The notes: generated by a model not told the origin, from the sequence alone. Numbered from the stretch's first letter, positions 43,296 through 52,387 are shown. The stretch is DNA of 54,264 nt from Pseudonocardia sp. TRM90224 (GCF_021245725.1 NZ_JAJGSX010000046.1:1-54264), one strand, 5' to 3'. Translations and numbers: made by a program.

Positions 43296-43628
43296 TCGGT
43301 TTCGGACTGTTCTGCGACGCAGATGAAGACGGGATTCTGCTCTATCTCATCAGCGTCGTCGGCTCCGGCCGTAAGCAGCTCATCGACTTCGGACCGGCGA
43401 TCGTCGAGGCGAGCAACAGCTCGAACCTCATCCTCCACCACGGTTGGACCGGGTTGCTCGTCGACGGCAACAAGACGAACGTCGAGCGGGGCCGCCGGAG
43501 CTACCTGGCACGTGGTGCCATACCTTCCGGAGATCCCCGTCGAGGACGGATTCACCCATCCCCGGAACGCCTTCGGCATGCGCGAGCGGTGGCCGCACGT
43601 GGCCAAGATGCAGTGGGAGCAGGTGTGA
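43296..43628 (+). pseudogene. fused remnants of sugar/FkbM-methyltransferase-like genes
   Basis: Two coding-like pieces lie in different frames. The first (43296 to about 43515) reads ...EDGILLYLISVVGSG... SNLILHHGWTGLLVDGNKTNVERGRRSY, which resembles the SAM-binding part of FkbM-like methyltransferases. The second (43510-43628), one frame over, reads VVPYLPEIPVEDGFTHPRNAFGMRERWPHVAKMQWEQV and a stop. No full-length frame or credible start exists. Internal deletion and frameshift of a decayed gene is the simplest reading. Confidence 0.45.
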
Positions 43629-43721
43629 GCTGCTGGGGCAGCTGAGCGCACTCACACTGTTGCGCATCTTTGGCAAGTGAGCTGGACTTGCGTCTAGCGA
43701 ACGGGTCGAAGGAGGTGCGGC

Positions 43722-43760
43722 ATGGAGACCGTGGTCGTGGTGGTCGGAGGTCCCGCGTGA
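43722..43760 (+). CDS. 12-codon upstream ORF coupled to the PDGLE gene
   Basis: ATG 43722 has a strong ribosome-binding site (GAAGGAGG) and encodes METVVVVVGGPA. Its TGA overlaps the GTG start of the PDGLE gene (GTGA). It could be a translational-coupling leader, or the joined ends of a deleted upstream cbiM-like gene. Confidence 0.4.
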   Translation: METVVVVVGGPA

Positions 43761-44125
43761 GCACCCCTGCCGTCGGCCGCCGGACGGCTGCGTTCTTCCT
43801 CGGGTTCCTGCTGGTCGCGCTCGTCGTCGCGGGCGGGTTGTCGTACCTGGCCAGTTCGGCGCCCGACGGCTTGGACGCCGTTGCGCTCGACGGCTGCGAG
43901 GTGATCGAGACCGTAGCGGGCGAGCAGCTCGAAGGCACGTGCATCGCGCAGCACGCGACCGAGCACGCCACCGCCGGGAGCCCGTTGGCCGACTACGCGG
44001 TCGGAGGCGGTGAGGGCACCGTCGGGCTCGCCGGGGTGATCGGGGTGCTCGTCACGCTGGTCGTCGCGGGCGGGCTGTTCTGGCTGCTCCGACGTCGCGG
44101 CGCCGACGCGGATCCGGAGTCGTGA
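43757..44125 (+). CDS. PDGLE-domain (CbiN-like cobalt transport) membrane protein
   Basis: 122 residues: a first membrane helix (AAFFLGFLLVALVVAGGLSYLA), the signature APDGLDAVA, an extracytoplasmic region with two Cys (LDGCEV, EGTCIAQ), ADYAVGG, and a second helix (VGLAGVIGVLVTLVVAGGLFWLL) with a basic end. PDGLE proteins normally accompany CbiM/CbiQ/CbiO in cobalt ECF transporters, standing in for CbiN. None of those genes is present here, so it is either an orphan or works with a transporter encoded elsewhere. GTG 43757 overlaps the upstream mini-ORF. Confidence 0.75.
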   Translation: MSTPAVGRRTAAFFLGFLLVALVVAGGLSYLASSAPDGLDAVALDGCEVIETVAGEQLEGTCIAQHATEHATAGSPLADYAVGGGEGTVGLAGVIGVLVTLVVAGGLFWLLRRRGADADPES

Positions 44126-44209
44126 GCTCGCCCGGCCGATCTCGACGCCACTAACATCGGGATGCCACCTGCCTGACCGCCGCTGGCATGTTCCCGTGTG
44201 GAGGTAGCT

Positions 44210-45262
44210 GTGCGTACCGGCATCGTGGTCGCGGCCCACAGCGGTGTTTCGGAGCTGGCGGTGCAGGCGGAGGAACTGGGTTTCAACAGCTTCTGGGTGT
44301 ACGACACGCCGATGGTCCACGGTGATCCGTTCGTGGCGCTGAGTTCATGTGCGCGGGCGACCAGCCGGATCAAGCTCGGAGTCGGGGTGACGTCGCCGGC
44401 GTTGCGGTCGGCGCCGGCCGCCGCGAGCGCGTTCGCCAGCCTCAACGCATTGGCCCCGGGCCGGATCGTCTGCGGTGTCGGCACCGGGAACACCGCCCGG
44501 CGCACGCTGGGTTCGGCGCCGACGACGACGGCGGAGCTGGAGGTGTTCACCGCCGCCCTGCAGGGGCTGTGCGCGGGGCGCGGCACCAGCTACCACGAGG
44601 GTGACCGGGACCGCGAAATCCGGTTCCTGCACACCGGCCACCAGGTGAACACAGCTGATCCGATCGAGTTCGTGGTGGCCGCGCAGGGGCCGAAGGCCGC
44701 CGCCGTGGCCGGGCGCCGCGACGCGGGGCTCATGTCCTTCGGGCTCCTGGATCCCGTGGCCTGGCGGGCGTTGCACGCCGCCCGCCAGGGGGCCTCCGAC
44801 ATTTCCGGCGCGGGTGGGTCCTACCTGGTCACCGCGTTGCACGTCCTGCACGAAGGCGAGGACCCGCACGGCGACGCGGCTCGCGATGCGGTGGGTCACG
44901 TCGTGCTCGCCCTGCTGGCCTACGCCGCCGAGATCCCCTCGGTCGCCGCGGGGCTCGGAGCCGAGGAACGCGCGGCCCTGCACCGCCTGCTCGACCGGCG
45001 CGGTACCACGGCCACCGCGCCGGACCGGCACACGATGCTGTACTCCAACTACCTCGGACCGATCACACCGGCGGACCGCGACCTGATCACACCGACGCTG
45101 ATGCATGCGCTGACCCTGGTCGGAACCCCGGACGACCTCCGCGCCCGCCTCGCCGCCCTGGCCGGCGCCGGCGTCGACGAGCTCCTCATCCAGCCGGTGG
45201 TCGACCCGCTCGAGGAGATGGCAGTGATCGCCGAACTCATCCACCGAAGGGAACTCGGATGA
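44210..45262 (+). CDS. LLM-class flavin/F420-dependent oxidoreductase
   Basis: 350 residues of the luciferase-like superfamily, closest by eye to the F420-dependent methylene-tetrahydromethanopterin reductase-like branch: RTGIVVAAHSGVSELAVQAEELGFNSFWVYDTPM, RIKLGVGVTSPALRSAPAAASAFASLNALAPGRIVCGVGTGN, PIEFVVAAQGPKAAAVAGRRDAGLMSFG, and a C-terminal VGTPDDLRARLAALAGAGVDELLIQPV. GTG 44210 is chosen because GGAGG lies 6 nt upstream; the frame also opens at 44198. It overlaps the following GST-like gene by ATGA, so the two act together, perhaps in degrading an aromatic or quinone substrate. Confidence 0.85.
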   Translation: MRTGIVVAAHSGVSELAVQAEELGFNSFWVYDTPMVHGDPFVALSSCARATSRIKLGVGVTSPALRSAPAAASAFASLNALAPGRIVCGVGTGNTARRTLGSAPTTTAELEVFTAALQGLCAGRGTSYHEGDRDREIRFLHTGHQVNTADPIEFVVAAQGPKAAAVAGRRDAGLMSFGLLDPVAWRALHAARQGASDISGAGGSYLVTALHVLHEGEDPHGDAARDAVGHVVLALLAYAAEIPSVAAGLGAEERAALHRLLDRRGTTATAPDRHTMLYSNYLGPITPADRDLITPTLMHALTLVGTPDDLRARLAALAGAGVDELLIQPVVDPLEEMAVIAELIHRRELG

Positions 45263-46242
45263 CCACGACGCCGCGCGCTGCCAGCCCGGTGGACCTCGCC
45301 GCGTACGGCCCGTACGCGCCGAAGCCGAAACCGGGCGCGACCGGGCGCCCAGGTCCGGCGTTCCCCGGCCGGATCACCGTCGACGGGTCGAGCGGGTTCA
45401 GGGCCGAGGCGGGGCGCTACCACCTCTACGTGAGCAATGCCTGCCCGTTCTGCCAGCGGGTGACGATCGTCCGGGCGCTCAAGGGTTTGGAGGACGTCAT
45501 CTCCGTCTCCGTGCTGGACCCGATGCGCGACGGCCGCGGTTGGGCGTTCCGCGAGGGTGACGGGCACGGCCTGGACGAGGTGAACGGGTTCGCGTTGCTC
45601 AGCGAGGCCTACACGGCCACGGAGCCGGGCTTCGAGGGGCACTGGTCGGTGCCGGTGCTGTGGGACAAGGCGGAGAACCGCATCGCGAGCAACGACTTCC
45701 GCAACATGAGCATCGATGTCGGCACCGCCTTCGACCAATGGGCGACGAATGACGTCGACCTGTATCCGCAATCGTTGCGCGCGGAGATCGATGAGCTGAA
45801 CGAGTTCCTGTTCGATCGGATCCACAACGGGCCCTACCGTTGCGGGTTCGCGCCGTCGCAGGCGGATCACGAACGGGAGGTGCGTTCGCTGTTCGCCGCG
45901 CTGGACGAGATCGAGGAGCGGCTGGCCTCGCGCCGGTACCTCCACGGCGACCACCTCACCGAATCGGACATCCGGCTGTGGGTGACGCTGGCCCGGTTCG
46001 ACTCGGTGTACGTCACGCACTTCAAGGCCAATCTCCGGCGGCTCGTGGACCACCCGAACCTCTGGGGATACGCGCGGGACCTGTACGCGCGTCCGGAGTT
46101 CCGCTCCACCACGGATTTCGACCAGATCAAGCGGCACTACTTCTTGACCCACACCTGGATCAACCCGTCCAACCTGGTGCCGCTCGGCCCTGAGCTCGAT
46201 TGGGACGCGCCGACCGACCGAGCCCGACCCGACATCGGGTGA
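45259..46242 (+). CDS. glutathionyl-hydroquinone reductase-like GST protein
   Basis: 327 residues of the Xi-class GST (YqjG/PcpF-type) family: N-terminal thioredoxin-like domain with active-site N-A-C62-P-F-C65-Q-R (CPWAHR in the best-known members), WSVPVLWDKAENRIASNDFRNMSIDV, then a helical domain with SLFAALDEIEERL, YLHGDHLTESDIRLWVTLARFDSVY and NLWGYARDLY. Family enzymes reduce thiol conjugates of hydroquinones. As actinobacteria mostly use mycothiol, the cosubstrate may differ. It is coupled by ATGA to the LLM oxidoreductase and converges with the acetamidase gene. Confidence 0.9.
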   Translation: MTTTPRAASPVDLAAYGPYAPKPKPGATGRPGPAFPGRITVDGSSGFRAEAGRYHLYVSNACPFCQRVTIVRALKGLEDVISVSVLDPMRDGRGWAFREGDGHGLDEVNGFALLSEAYTATEPGFEGHWSVPVLWDKAENRIASNDFRNMSIDVGTAFDQWATNDVDLYPQSLRAEIDELNEFLFDRIHNGPYRCGFAPSQADHEREVRSLFAALDEIEERLASRRYLHGDHLTESDIRLWVTLARFDSVYVTHFKANLRRLVDHPNLWGYARDLYARPEFRSTTDFDQIKRHYFLTHTWINPSNLVPLGPELDWDAPTDRARPDIG

Positions 46243-46284
46243 AGCGATTCCGGCGCCTGCGGCGCTGTTCGTGGACGGTCGGGA

Positions 46285-47295
46285 TCAGGCCGATCCGAGG
46301 TACAGCTGCCCCAGTGCCCGCAGTCGGGCGTGGGCTCCCTCGTACACCTGCGGTGAGTTCAGGTAGGTCTTGGGGATGGCGGCGACCATCGTGTAGTTCG
46401 GGTCGCACACGTTGCCGACGGGTGCGACGCCTGCCTGGCTCACCAACTGGTACGCGTCGAGCTCGTCCAGGCCGGTGAGGGTGGCCGACCACGTGACGAG
46501 GTCGTGCTGGCTGATGCGGTAGGCGTCCTCCAGCGGCCGGGCCGAGCCGCTCGACATCAGCGAGTGGTCGTTCTCCAGACGTGGCCACGGGGTGGCGACG
46601 TTCTTGATCAGCTCGACCGCCACGACGGTGTTCATGGCCGACTCGACGGCGGTCCCGCAGACCTCACCGTGGCCTTGGCGGGCGTGTCCGTCGCCGATGG
46701 CGAACAGGCCGCCCTCGACGTTGACGCCGAGGTAGATGGTGGTGCCGGCGCGGAGCTCGGGGGTGTCCATGTTCCCGCCGTGCGCGTCGGGGGTGATCGT
46801 CATCCGGGCCTCGCCCGCGGCCGGGGCGACGCCGACGGTGCCGTGCATCGGGTCGAGCGGCAGCTCCATCCGGAACTCGCTGCGCCGGGCCTCGAAGACA
46901 GCGACGCCGCGGGCGAGGTCGATGTCGTAGCGCCAGACGCGCTCTTCGAGGGGTGGGTGCAGCAAGGCCGTGCTCTGCGTCCGGGTAAGGGCTCCGAAGT
47001 GCGGGAACGTGGTGGAGACCGCCCAGTCGCGGGCCGGGGTGATGGAGACGAAGTGCAACGCGATGGTGTCGCCGGGCTGGGCCCCCTCAACGTGGAAGGG
47101 CCCGGTGACGGGGTTGAGGCTGCTCAGGTGGCAGACCGCGGACGGCAGGTCGTCGAGCGTGCGGACCCGTCCGCCGAAGCAGTCCTCCGTGTAGATCTCC
47201 AGGATCGTGCCCGGCGCCACCTTCCGCACCGCCGGGCGGCCACCGAAGGTGTAGCTGACCTCGTCCGGGGCGGGCCGGTAGGACAGGACGTTCAC
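46285..47295 (-). CDS. acetamidase/formamidase family protein
   Basis: 336 residues of the FmdA/AmdA family, which hydrolyse formamide, acetamide or related small amides to ammonia and the acid. Signatures are TILEIYTEDCFGG, GPFHVEGAQPGDTIALHF, DAHGGNMDTPELRAGTTIYLGVNVEGGLFAIGDGHARQGHGEVCGTAVESA and CDPNYTMVAAIPK. The GTG start (47295) overlaps the stop of the upstream APC permease (GTGA), indicating translational coupling and a joint uptake-and-hydrolysis unit. Confidence 0.93.
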   Translation of the reverse strand: MNVLSYRPAPDEVSYTFGGRPAVRKVAPGTILEIYTEDCFGGRVRTLDDLPSAVCHLSSLNPVTGPFHVEGAQPGDTIALHFVSITPARDWAVSTTFPHFGALTRTQSTALLHPPLEERVWRYDIDLARGVAVFEARRSEFRMELPLDPMHGTVGVAPAAGEARMTITPDAHGGNMDTPELRAGTTIYLGVNVEGGLFAIGDGHARQGHGEVCGTAVESAMNTVVAVELIKNVATPWPRLENDHSLMSSGSARPLEDAYRISQHDLVTWSATLTGLDELDAYQLVSQAGVAPVGNVCDPNYTMVAAIPKTYLNSPQVYEGAHARLRALGQLYLGSA

Positions 47296-48680
47296 AGCGC
47301 CTCCTCGGGGAGCTCCGCGCGGCGGCCGGCGAGGTGCAGCCCGAGGACGATGAGCAGGCCGATGCCGATCCAGATGAAGCCGATCACCTGGGCGGCGATG
47401 TTGGCGTTGATCACGACGAACAGCAGCACGCCGAACCCGAGCGCGGGGGCGACGAGGTGGGCCCACCAGTTGCGGCTGCGCTGACGGACCAGGTAGTGCA
47501 CGACGACGGCGACGTGCAGCAGGAGGAACGCGGTCATCGCGCCGAAGTTGACGAGCGAGGTGAGCTGGGTGATCCCGTCGGCGCGGGTGCTCATGTAGAT
47601 GCCGAGCACGAGCGAGATCCCGGCGACGACGAACGTCGCGTTGACGGGCACCTTGTGGCGGGGGTCGATCGTGGCGAGGAACGCCGGCAGCCGGCGGTCG
47701 CGGGCCATGGCGTAGAGGAGGCGCGACGTCGCGGCCTGCGCGACGAGGGAGTTCGCGAAGCCCCACGCGACAGCGGTGGCGATGGCGGTGAGCACGCCGA
47801 GCCAGGCGCCGCCGGCGTAGGTGGCGGTGGCGTAGAAGGCGTTCCCGGACGGGTCGCCGTTGGCGAGCAGCTCGTCCCGGTTCGGGACGAGCAGTGCCGC
47901 CACCCAGGTCTGCACGACGAACAGCGTCGCCGCCACCACCAACGCGGCGATCATCGACCGGCCGAGGCGGCGCGCCGACTCCTGGCTCTCCTCGGCGAGC
48001 GTGGAAATGGCGTCGAAGCCCAGGAACGAGAGCACGGCCACCGACGCGGCCCCGAGCACGACCGGCCACGTGAAGGTGCTGGCGGTGAAGAGCGGGTCGA
48101 ACGCGCCGGCCGTGCCCTTGCCCTGGGCCAACGCAATGATGCCGATGACCAGGAAGACGGCGAGCACAACAAGCTCGGCGACGAGCATGATGCGGGTGAT
48201 GCGGGCGGTCATCTCGATGCCGAGGTAGTTGATGGCAGTGTTGAGCAGGACGAACAGGATGATCCACCCCCACACCGGGATGGCAGGCACGAACGAGTTC
48301 ATCGCGACGCTCGCGATGAGGTAGAGCAGCCCGGGGATGAGGATGTAGTCCAGGAGGATCACCCAGCCGGCCAGGAAGCCGGCCGGTGCGGCGATCCCGC
48401 GTCCTGCATAGGTGTAGACGGATCCGGCGATCGGGAAGGCCCTGGCCATCTGGGCGTACGACAGCGCCGTGAAGGCCATCGCCACCAACGCGATGACGTA
48501 GGCCAGCGCCACCATGCCGCCCGAGGCCTGGAACACACTGCCGAATATGCCGAACGGCGCGATCGGCACCATGAAGACCAGGCCGTAGATCAGGAGGTCG
48601 GCGAACGTCAGTGAGCGCTGGAGCTCCTGGCGGTAGCCGAACTGTTCGATTCCTGGCGCGGCCTCGGAGGATGACGTCAT
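47292..48680 (-). CDS. APC-superfamily permease coupled to acetamidase
   Basis: 462 residues, about 12 TM helices. Family features: LTFADLLIYGLVFMVPIAPFGIFGSVF (TM1), ARAFPIAGSVYTYAGRGI, GFDAISTLAEESQESARRLGRSM (TM6-7 loop), and RLLYAMARDRRLPAFLATIDPRHKVPVNA. Substrate unknown; the overlapping acetamidase suggests an amide or an amino acid/amine that yields one. The RBS upstream of ATG 48680 is weak (GGAGC). Confidence 0.9.
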   Translation of the reverse strand: MTSSSEAAPGIEQFGYRQELQRSLTFADLLIYGLVFMVPIAPFGIFGSVFQASGGMVALAYVIALVAMAFTALSYAQMARAFPIAGSVYTYAGRGIAAPAGFLAGWVILLDYILIPGLLYLIASVAMNSFVPAIPVWGWIILFVLLNTAINYLGIEMTARITRIMLVAELVVLAVFLVIGIIALAQGKGTAGAFDPLFTASTFTWPVVLGAASVAVLSFLGFDAISTLAEESQESARRLGRSMIAALVVAATLFVVQTWVAALLVPNRDELLANGDPSGNAFYATATYAGGAWLGVLTAIATAVAWGFANSLVAQAATSRLLYAMARDRRLPAFLATIDPRHKVPVNATFVVAGISLVLGIYMSTRADGITQLTSLVNFGAMTAFLLLHVAVVVHYLVRQRSRNWWAHLVAPALGFGVLLFVVINANIAAQVIGFIWIGIGLLIVLGLHLAGRRAELPEEAL

Positions 48681-49050
48681 CAGAAGCTCCCTACCCCGTT
48701 GTCGTGCGACAAGCTAGCTGTCGATCCGGCGGTGCTGCGCGCAGGGGCCAGGAAACGTCGGATGAACCGTCCCGATATGTCCGGTCAGCTGCTCCTCCGA
48801 TCCTCCGAAAACCGACTGACCTGCGGCGATGTTCCTCTTTCCGAGATGCCCGGAGTTGGTCGGCGGTCAAGCCGGCCACCAGCTAGTCGGATGTGTCGAG
48901 GAGTACTGACGCATTGATTGGCTCAGGTCAGCAGATCTGACAAGGTGGGTGGTCCGAAAGTCTTGCTTGACGGGTGTGGACGTGGTCTGATCAAATGCTG
49001 GCTCGCACGGGCAGCCGGGGCGCGTCTAGAGCCAGTGGGTGAAAGCGAGA
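48681..49050. other. intergenic region without recognised gene
   Basis: This spacer lies between the divergent permease and TPR genes, so it must hold both promoters. A short inverted repeat GTCAG-CAGAT-CTGAC is at 48927-48941. Nothing else is recognisable; open frames here are short and without coding character. Confidence 0.6.
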
Positions 49051-49680
49051 ATGGACAGGACGCCGTGGCCGGCTAATCGGCGGCCGCCTACGCATGGCTA
49101 TTCGACGGCTGATGCCCACGAGCTGTCCAAAGTCAACGAGACGGCTGCCGCGCTGTGCGCCGCCGATCGGCACGCGGAGGCGATCCCGCTGCTGGCGGGG
49201 GCGCTCTCGGAATGTCGGGTGGTTCTGGGCGTCGACCACGTCGGCACGCTGACCGTCGCCGGCAACCTCGCCGTGGCGTGCATCGTGGCGGGGCGACGGC
49301 GGGAGGGGGTCAACCTACTGATCAGGAACGTGGCGGACCGCTCGCGCGCGCTCGGCGACGAGGATCCGCGCACGCTCACCGCCCGTGATGCGCTCGCAGT
49401 GGCATTTCGCCTGGTCGGCCGGGTGGACGAGGCCGTGGAGATGTCGGGAATGGTCACCGCGCAGCGCCGGAGGGTGCTCGGCGCCGATCATCCCGACACG
49501 CTGACGTCCCGGATGGGTTTGGCCAGGGCGCAGGCCGCCGCCGGCGCACTCGACTCCGCCGTCATCGTGCTCTCGGCCGCCATCGAAGCCGCCGAAGAGG
49601 CGCTCGGCCCGCACCATCCCCACACCCTTGCCTTGTTCGAATGCGGCCGCGTGATCGGGCTGACCCCACCCGGTCGTTGA
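49051..49680 (+). CDS. tetratricopeptide-repeat protein
   Basis: About 209 residues, largely of kinesin-light-chain-type TPRs of about 42 residues: AIPLLAGALSECRVVLGVDHVGTLTVAGNLAVACIVAGR, then GVNLLIRNVADRSRALGDEDPRTLTARDALAVAFRLVGR, then AVEMSGMVTAQRRRVLGADHPDTLTSRMGLARAQAAAG, then VIVLSAAIEAAEEALGPHHPHTLALFECGRVI. The hallmark LGxDHPxTL is repeated in each. Such repeats bind peptides or partner proteins; no enzymatic domain is attached. ATG 49051 has GAAAGCGAG upstream; 49039 is an alternative. It precedes an APC permease by 38 bp and may be co-transcribed with it. Confidence 0.82.
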   Translation: MDRTPWPANRRPPTHGYSTADAHELSKVNETAAALCAADRHAEAIPLLAGALSECRVVLGVDHVGTLTVAGNLAVACIVAGRRREGVNLLIRNVADRSRALGDEDPRTLTARDALAVAFRLVGRVDEAVEMSGMVTAQRRRVLGADHPDTLTSRMGLARAQAAAGALDSAVIVLSAAIEAAEEALGPHHPHTLALFECGRVIGLTPPGR

Positions 49681-49718
49681 CCCCGCCTCGGAACGTCATT
49701 CCACCCTGAAAGGAAGTC

Positions 49719-51302
49719 ATGCGAGTCAAGGTTCGGGACGTCGGTTCGACGACCCGCAACGACGAGGCGTTGCTGCACCGGCTCGGGTATGCGCAGCGCC
49801 TCGACCGCGAGTTCGGTGGATTCTCCAACTTCGCCATCTCGTTCACCATCATCTCCGCGCTGGCTTCCTCGCTCACGTCCTACTACATGGCGTTCCACTA
49901 CGGCGGACCGATCGCCATCACGTGGGGTTGGCTGCTTGTCGGCGTGTTCTGCGTGCTCATCGCAATGGCGATGGGGGAGATCGCCTCGACCATGCCGACG
50001 GCCGGTGCCTTGTACTACTGGGCAGCCAAGCTCGGCGGTCCCGCTTGGGGCTGGTTCACCGGCTGGTTCAACCTGATCGGAATGATCGGTGCCACCGCGG
50101 CGGGTGCCTATGGGGCCGGCACGTTCCTGACCGCATTGTTGCATCTGTGGTTCCCGAGTGTGGTCGGCACCGATTCGACGACGATATTCGTCACGTTCAC
50201 CGCGCTGATGCTCTTCTACCTCGGCATGAACATGCTGAACGTGAACCTGCTGGCCAAGCTCAACACGGTTTCCGCGTGGTGGCACCTCGCCGCCACGATG
50301 ATGATCGTGGTGGTGCTGACGGTGGTGCCGCGGGAGCGGCAGTCCGTCTCCTTCGTGTTCACCGAGACGATCAACAACTCCGGGTTCGGCGGCGATGGCA
50401 TCGCCTTCTGGTTCGTCTTCGGCCTCGGGCTGCTGATGGCTCAGTACACGTTCACCGGGTACGACGCTTCGGCCCACCTGAGCGAGGAGACCCGATCCGC
50501 CGCCCGGATGACGCCGTGGGGCCTCGTGATGTCGGTGGCGGTCTCGGTCGTCTACGGGTTCGTCCTGCTCGTCGCCATCACCTTTGCGGTGCCGGATGTC
50601 CAGGGCACGCTGGACGCCGGCGCGAACGCGGTCGTCTACATCTGGCAAGCCTCGATGAACGAGGCGTGGGCGGAGTTCCTGCTGCTCCTCGTCGTGATCG
50701 CGCAGATCTTCTGGGGCATCGCCTCGGTGACCTCCGGGTCGCGGATGCTGTTCGCGTTCTCGCGCGACGGCACGGTTCCGGGTTCGCGCGTGCTGCGGAA
50801 GGTGTCGGACAACCGGGTGCCGGTGAACGCGGTGATCGCGGAGTCGACCGCGGCCTGGGCGTTGATGGTCCCCACTCTCGCCAACGGGGCGATCGGCTAT
50901 CTGGTGGGCAGTTCGATCGCGGTGATCGGGCTCTACATCGCCATTGCGATGCCGCTGATATTGCGGATCAGGATGGGCGCCCGCTTCGAGCCAGGGGTGT
51001 GGTCGCTCGGCTGGCACTACAAGTGGATCACGCCGCTGTCCGTGGCCTGGATCGTCGTCATGTGCGTGCTGTTCCTGATGCCGGTGAGCCCTAAGGGCGT
51101 GCCGGGTGCACCGGATTTCGACTGGACGGTGGTGAACTACGCGCCTATCACCGTTGCCGGCGCGCTCGTGCTCTTCGGCGGCTGGTACCTCGTCTCCGCC
51201 CGGCACTGGTTCAAGGGGCCGGTGCGCGAGGTCGACGAGGAGATCGCCTCCATCGAACGTGACGTTCCATTCGCATCCGCGAGATCGAGCCTGAGCATCT
51301 GA
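49719..51302 (+). CDS. APC-superfamily amino acid permease (GABA-permease-like)
   Basis: 527 residues, about 12 TM helices, of the amino acid-choline transporter type: LHRLGYAQRLDREFGGFSNFAISFTIISALASSLTSYYMAF at the start, PTAGALYYWAAKLGGPAWGWFTGWFNLIGMIGATAAGAYG, FTGYDASAHLSEETRSAARMTPWGLV and GSRMLFAFSRDGTVPGSRVLRKVS. Substrates of relatives are amino acids, GABA or choline-like amines; which one is not evident. Good RBS (GAAAGGAAG) before ATG 49719. Confidence 0.92.
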   Translation: MRVKVRDVGSTTRNDEALLHRLGYAQRLDREFGGFSNFAISFTIISALASSLTSYYMAFHYGGPIAITWGWLLVGVFCVLIAMAMGEIASTMPTAGALYYWAAKLGGPAWGWFTGWFNLIGMIGATAAGAYGAGTFLTALLHLWFPSVVGTDSTTIFVTFTALMLFYLGMNMLNVNLLAKLNTVSAWWHLAATMMIVVVLTVVPRERQSVSFVFTETINNSGFGGDGIAFWFVFGLGLLMAQYTFTGYDASAHLSEETRSAARMTPWGLVMSVAVSVVYGFVLLVAITFAVPDVQGTLDAGANAVVYIWQASMNEAWAEFLLLLVVIAQIFWGIASVTSGSRMLFAFSRDGTVPGSRVLRKVSDNRVPVNAVIAESTAAWALMVPTLANGAIGYLVGSSIAVIGLYIAIAMPLILRIRMGARFEPGVWSLGWHYKWITPLSVAWIVVMCVLFLMPVSPKGVPGAPDFDWTVVNYAPITVAGALVLFGGWYLVSARHWFKGPVREVDEEIASIERDVPFASARSSLSI

Positions 51303-51324
51303 TCGACCTGTCGGTTCTCGGACC

Positions 51325-52010
51325 TCACTTCGGCGTCGCTGCCGTCTCGGCGCGCGTGATCGTGGTTGCGAGCAGCGCCACGATGGCGGCGGGAACACCG
51401 AGCAAGGTGATCGACAGCCAATCCTGCGACAGTCCGCCGATTACGCCACCGGCCGCGACGCCGAGGTAGATCGCGGAGGAGTTCAGGCCGAACAGCAATG
51501 GTGCTGAGGCAGGGGCGATCAACATCAGTCGTTGTTGCACCACCGAGGCCAGGACCCCGACACCCCAGGTGAACGGGATCGTGGTGAGGGCCTGTGGGAA
51601 CTATCCGGTCGTGGCGTCGGCGGTAATGGCGCCGATGTAGGTGTACACGGTGTAGTGGCCGGCCATCACCAGCAGCGTCGCCACCAAGATGCTGAGCACC
51701 GTGGTCGGGCGCAACGGCGCCAGTCGGGCGGCCAGGGTTGTCGTCGGCAGCGTCACCTGCGGAAACGACATCGAGATGCCGATCGCGGCGAGGATGCCCA
51801 GGCCGGCGACGGCCCACAGCGTCAGGCGCCGATCGACGGCGCCGATCAGGTTGCCCAACGGCATTCCCAGCGCGGTGGACAGGGTCAACCCACCGATGAC
51901 CAAGGCCATCGAACGGCCTCGTCGTTGTTCGGGTGTGATCGCGACAGCAACGTTCGAGGCGGTGGCCGTGATCGTCCGGGCGACGAAGTAGATCTTGCCG
52001 CCGCCGATCG
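51325..52010 (-). pseudogene. decayed MFS transporter (truncated, internal amber)
   Basis: Reverse-strand coding sequence resembling an AraJ-type MFS transporter: VARTITATASNVAVAITPEQRRGRSMALVIGGLTLSTALGMPLGNLIG, then further TM helices. The N-terminal third is missing and the gene is cut off next to the VOC gene. An in-frame TAG at 51601-51603 interrupts it, after which the same frame continues (FPQALTTIPFTWGVGVLASVVQQRLMLIAPASAPLLFGLNSSAIYLG...) to TGA at 51325. Both lesions make a functional transporter very unlikely. Confidence 0.8.
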
Positions 52011-52027
52011 CAGGCAGACCGTGCGGT

Positions 52028-52378
52028 TCAAGCGTGGCTTCCGGCATCTTGGGACAGGCTGAACTCCACACCCTGATCATCGGTGCAGTGGGCGTAGGCG
52101 CCGGACGGGATGGTGACCGGATTCGCTGCCGTACCGCCGAGTTCGCGAACCCGGGCGACGGCACCCTCGATGTCGTCCACGGCGAAGAAGATCCGCGGGT
52201 GCCGCGAGGCATCGTCGTGCGGGGCGCCGCCCATCGGCTGGGGGCCCTGGATCATCGAGTAGCCCGGGAAGTTCCCCTTGTGGAACGTCCAGCCGAACAG
52301 AGAGCCCCAGAATCGCTGAGTGGCTCCGATGTCGCCGCTCGGAACCTCGAAGTACGTGATGTTTCCGTTCATGGCCAT
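52028..52378 (-). CDS. VOC/glyoxalase-fold protein
   Basis: 116 residues of the vicinal oxygen chelate fold: NGNITYFEVPSGDIGATQRFWGSLFGWTF (first beta-alpha-beta unit), then HPRIFFAVDDIEGAVARVRELGGTAANPVTIPSGAYAHCTDDQGVEFSL. Length fits the single-domain glyoxalase/bleomycin-resistance-like group; enzymatic role unknown. It starts at ATG 52378 (or 52372) and is divergent from a MarR gene across a 49-bp spacer with two palindromes, so it is very probably MarR-controlled. The decayed MFS gene behind it may once have been co-transcribed. Confidence 0.88.
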   Translation of the reverse strand: MAMNGNITYFEVPSGDIGATQRFWGSLFGWTFHKGNFPGYSMIQGPQPMGGAPHDDASRHPRIFFAVDDIEGAVARVRELGGTAANPVTIPSGAYAHCTDDQGVEFSLSQDAGSHA

Positions 52379-52387
52379 GCCTCTCTA

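Noticed and set aside
43112..43651. 179-residue reverse-strand frame
   Set aside because: Arg/Ser/Pro-rich with no domain character; the coding-like signal here is in short remnants in other frames.
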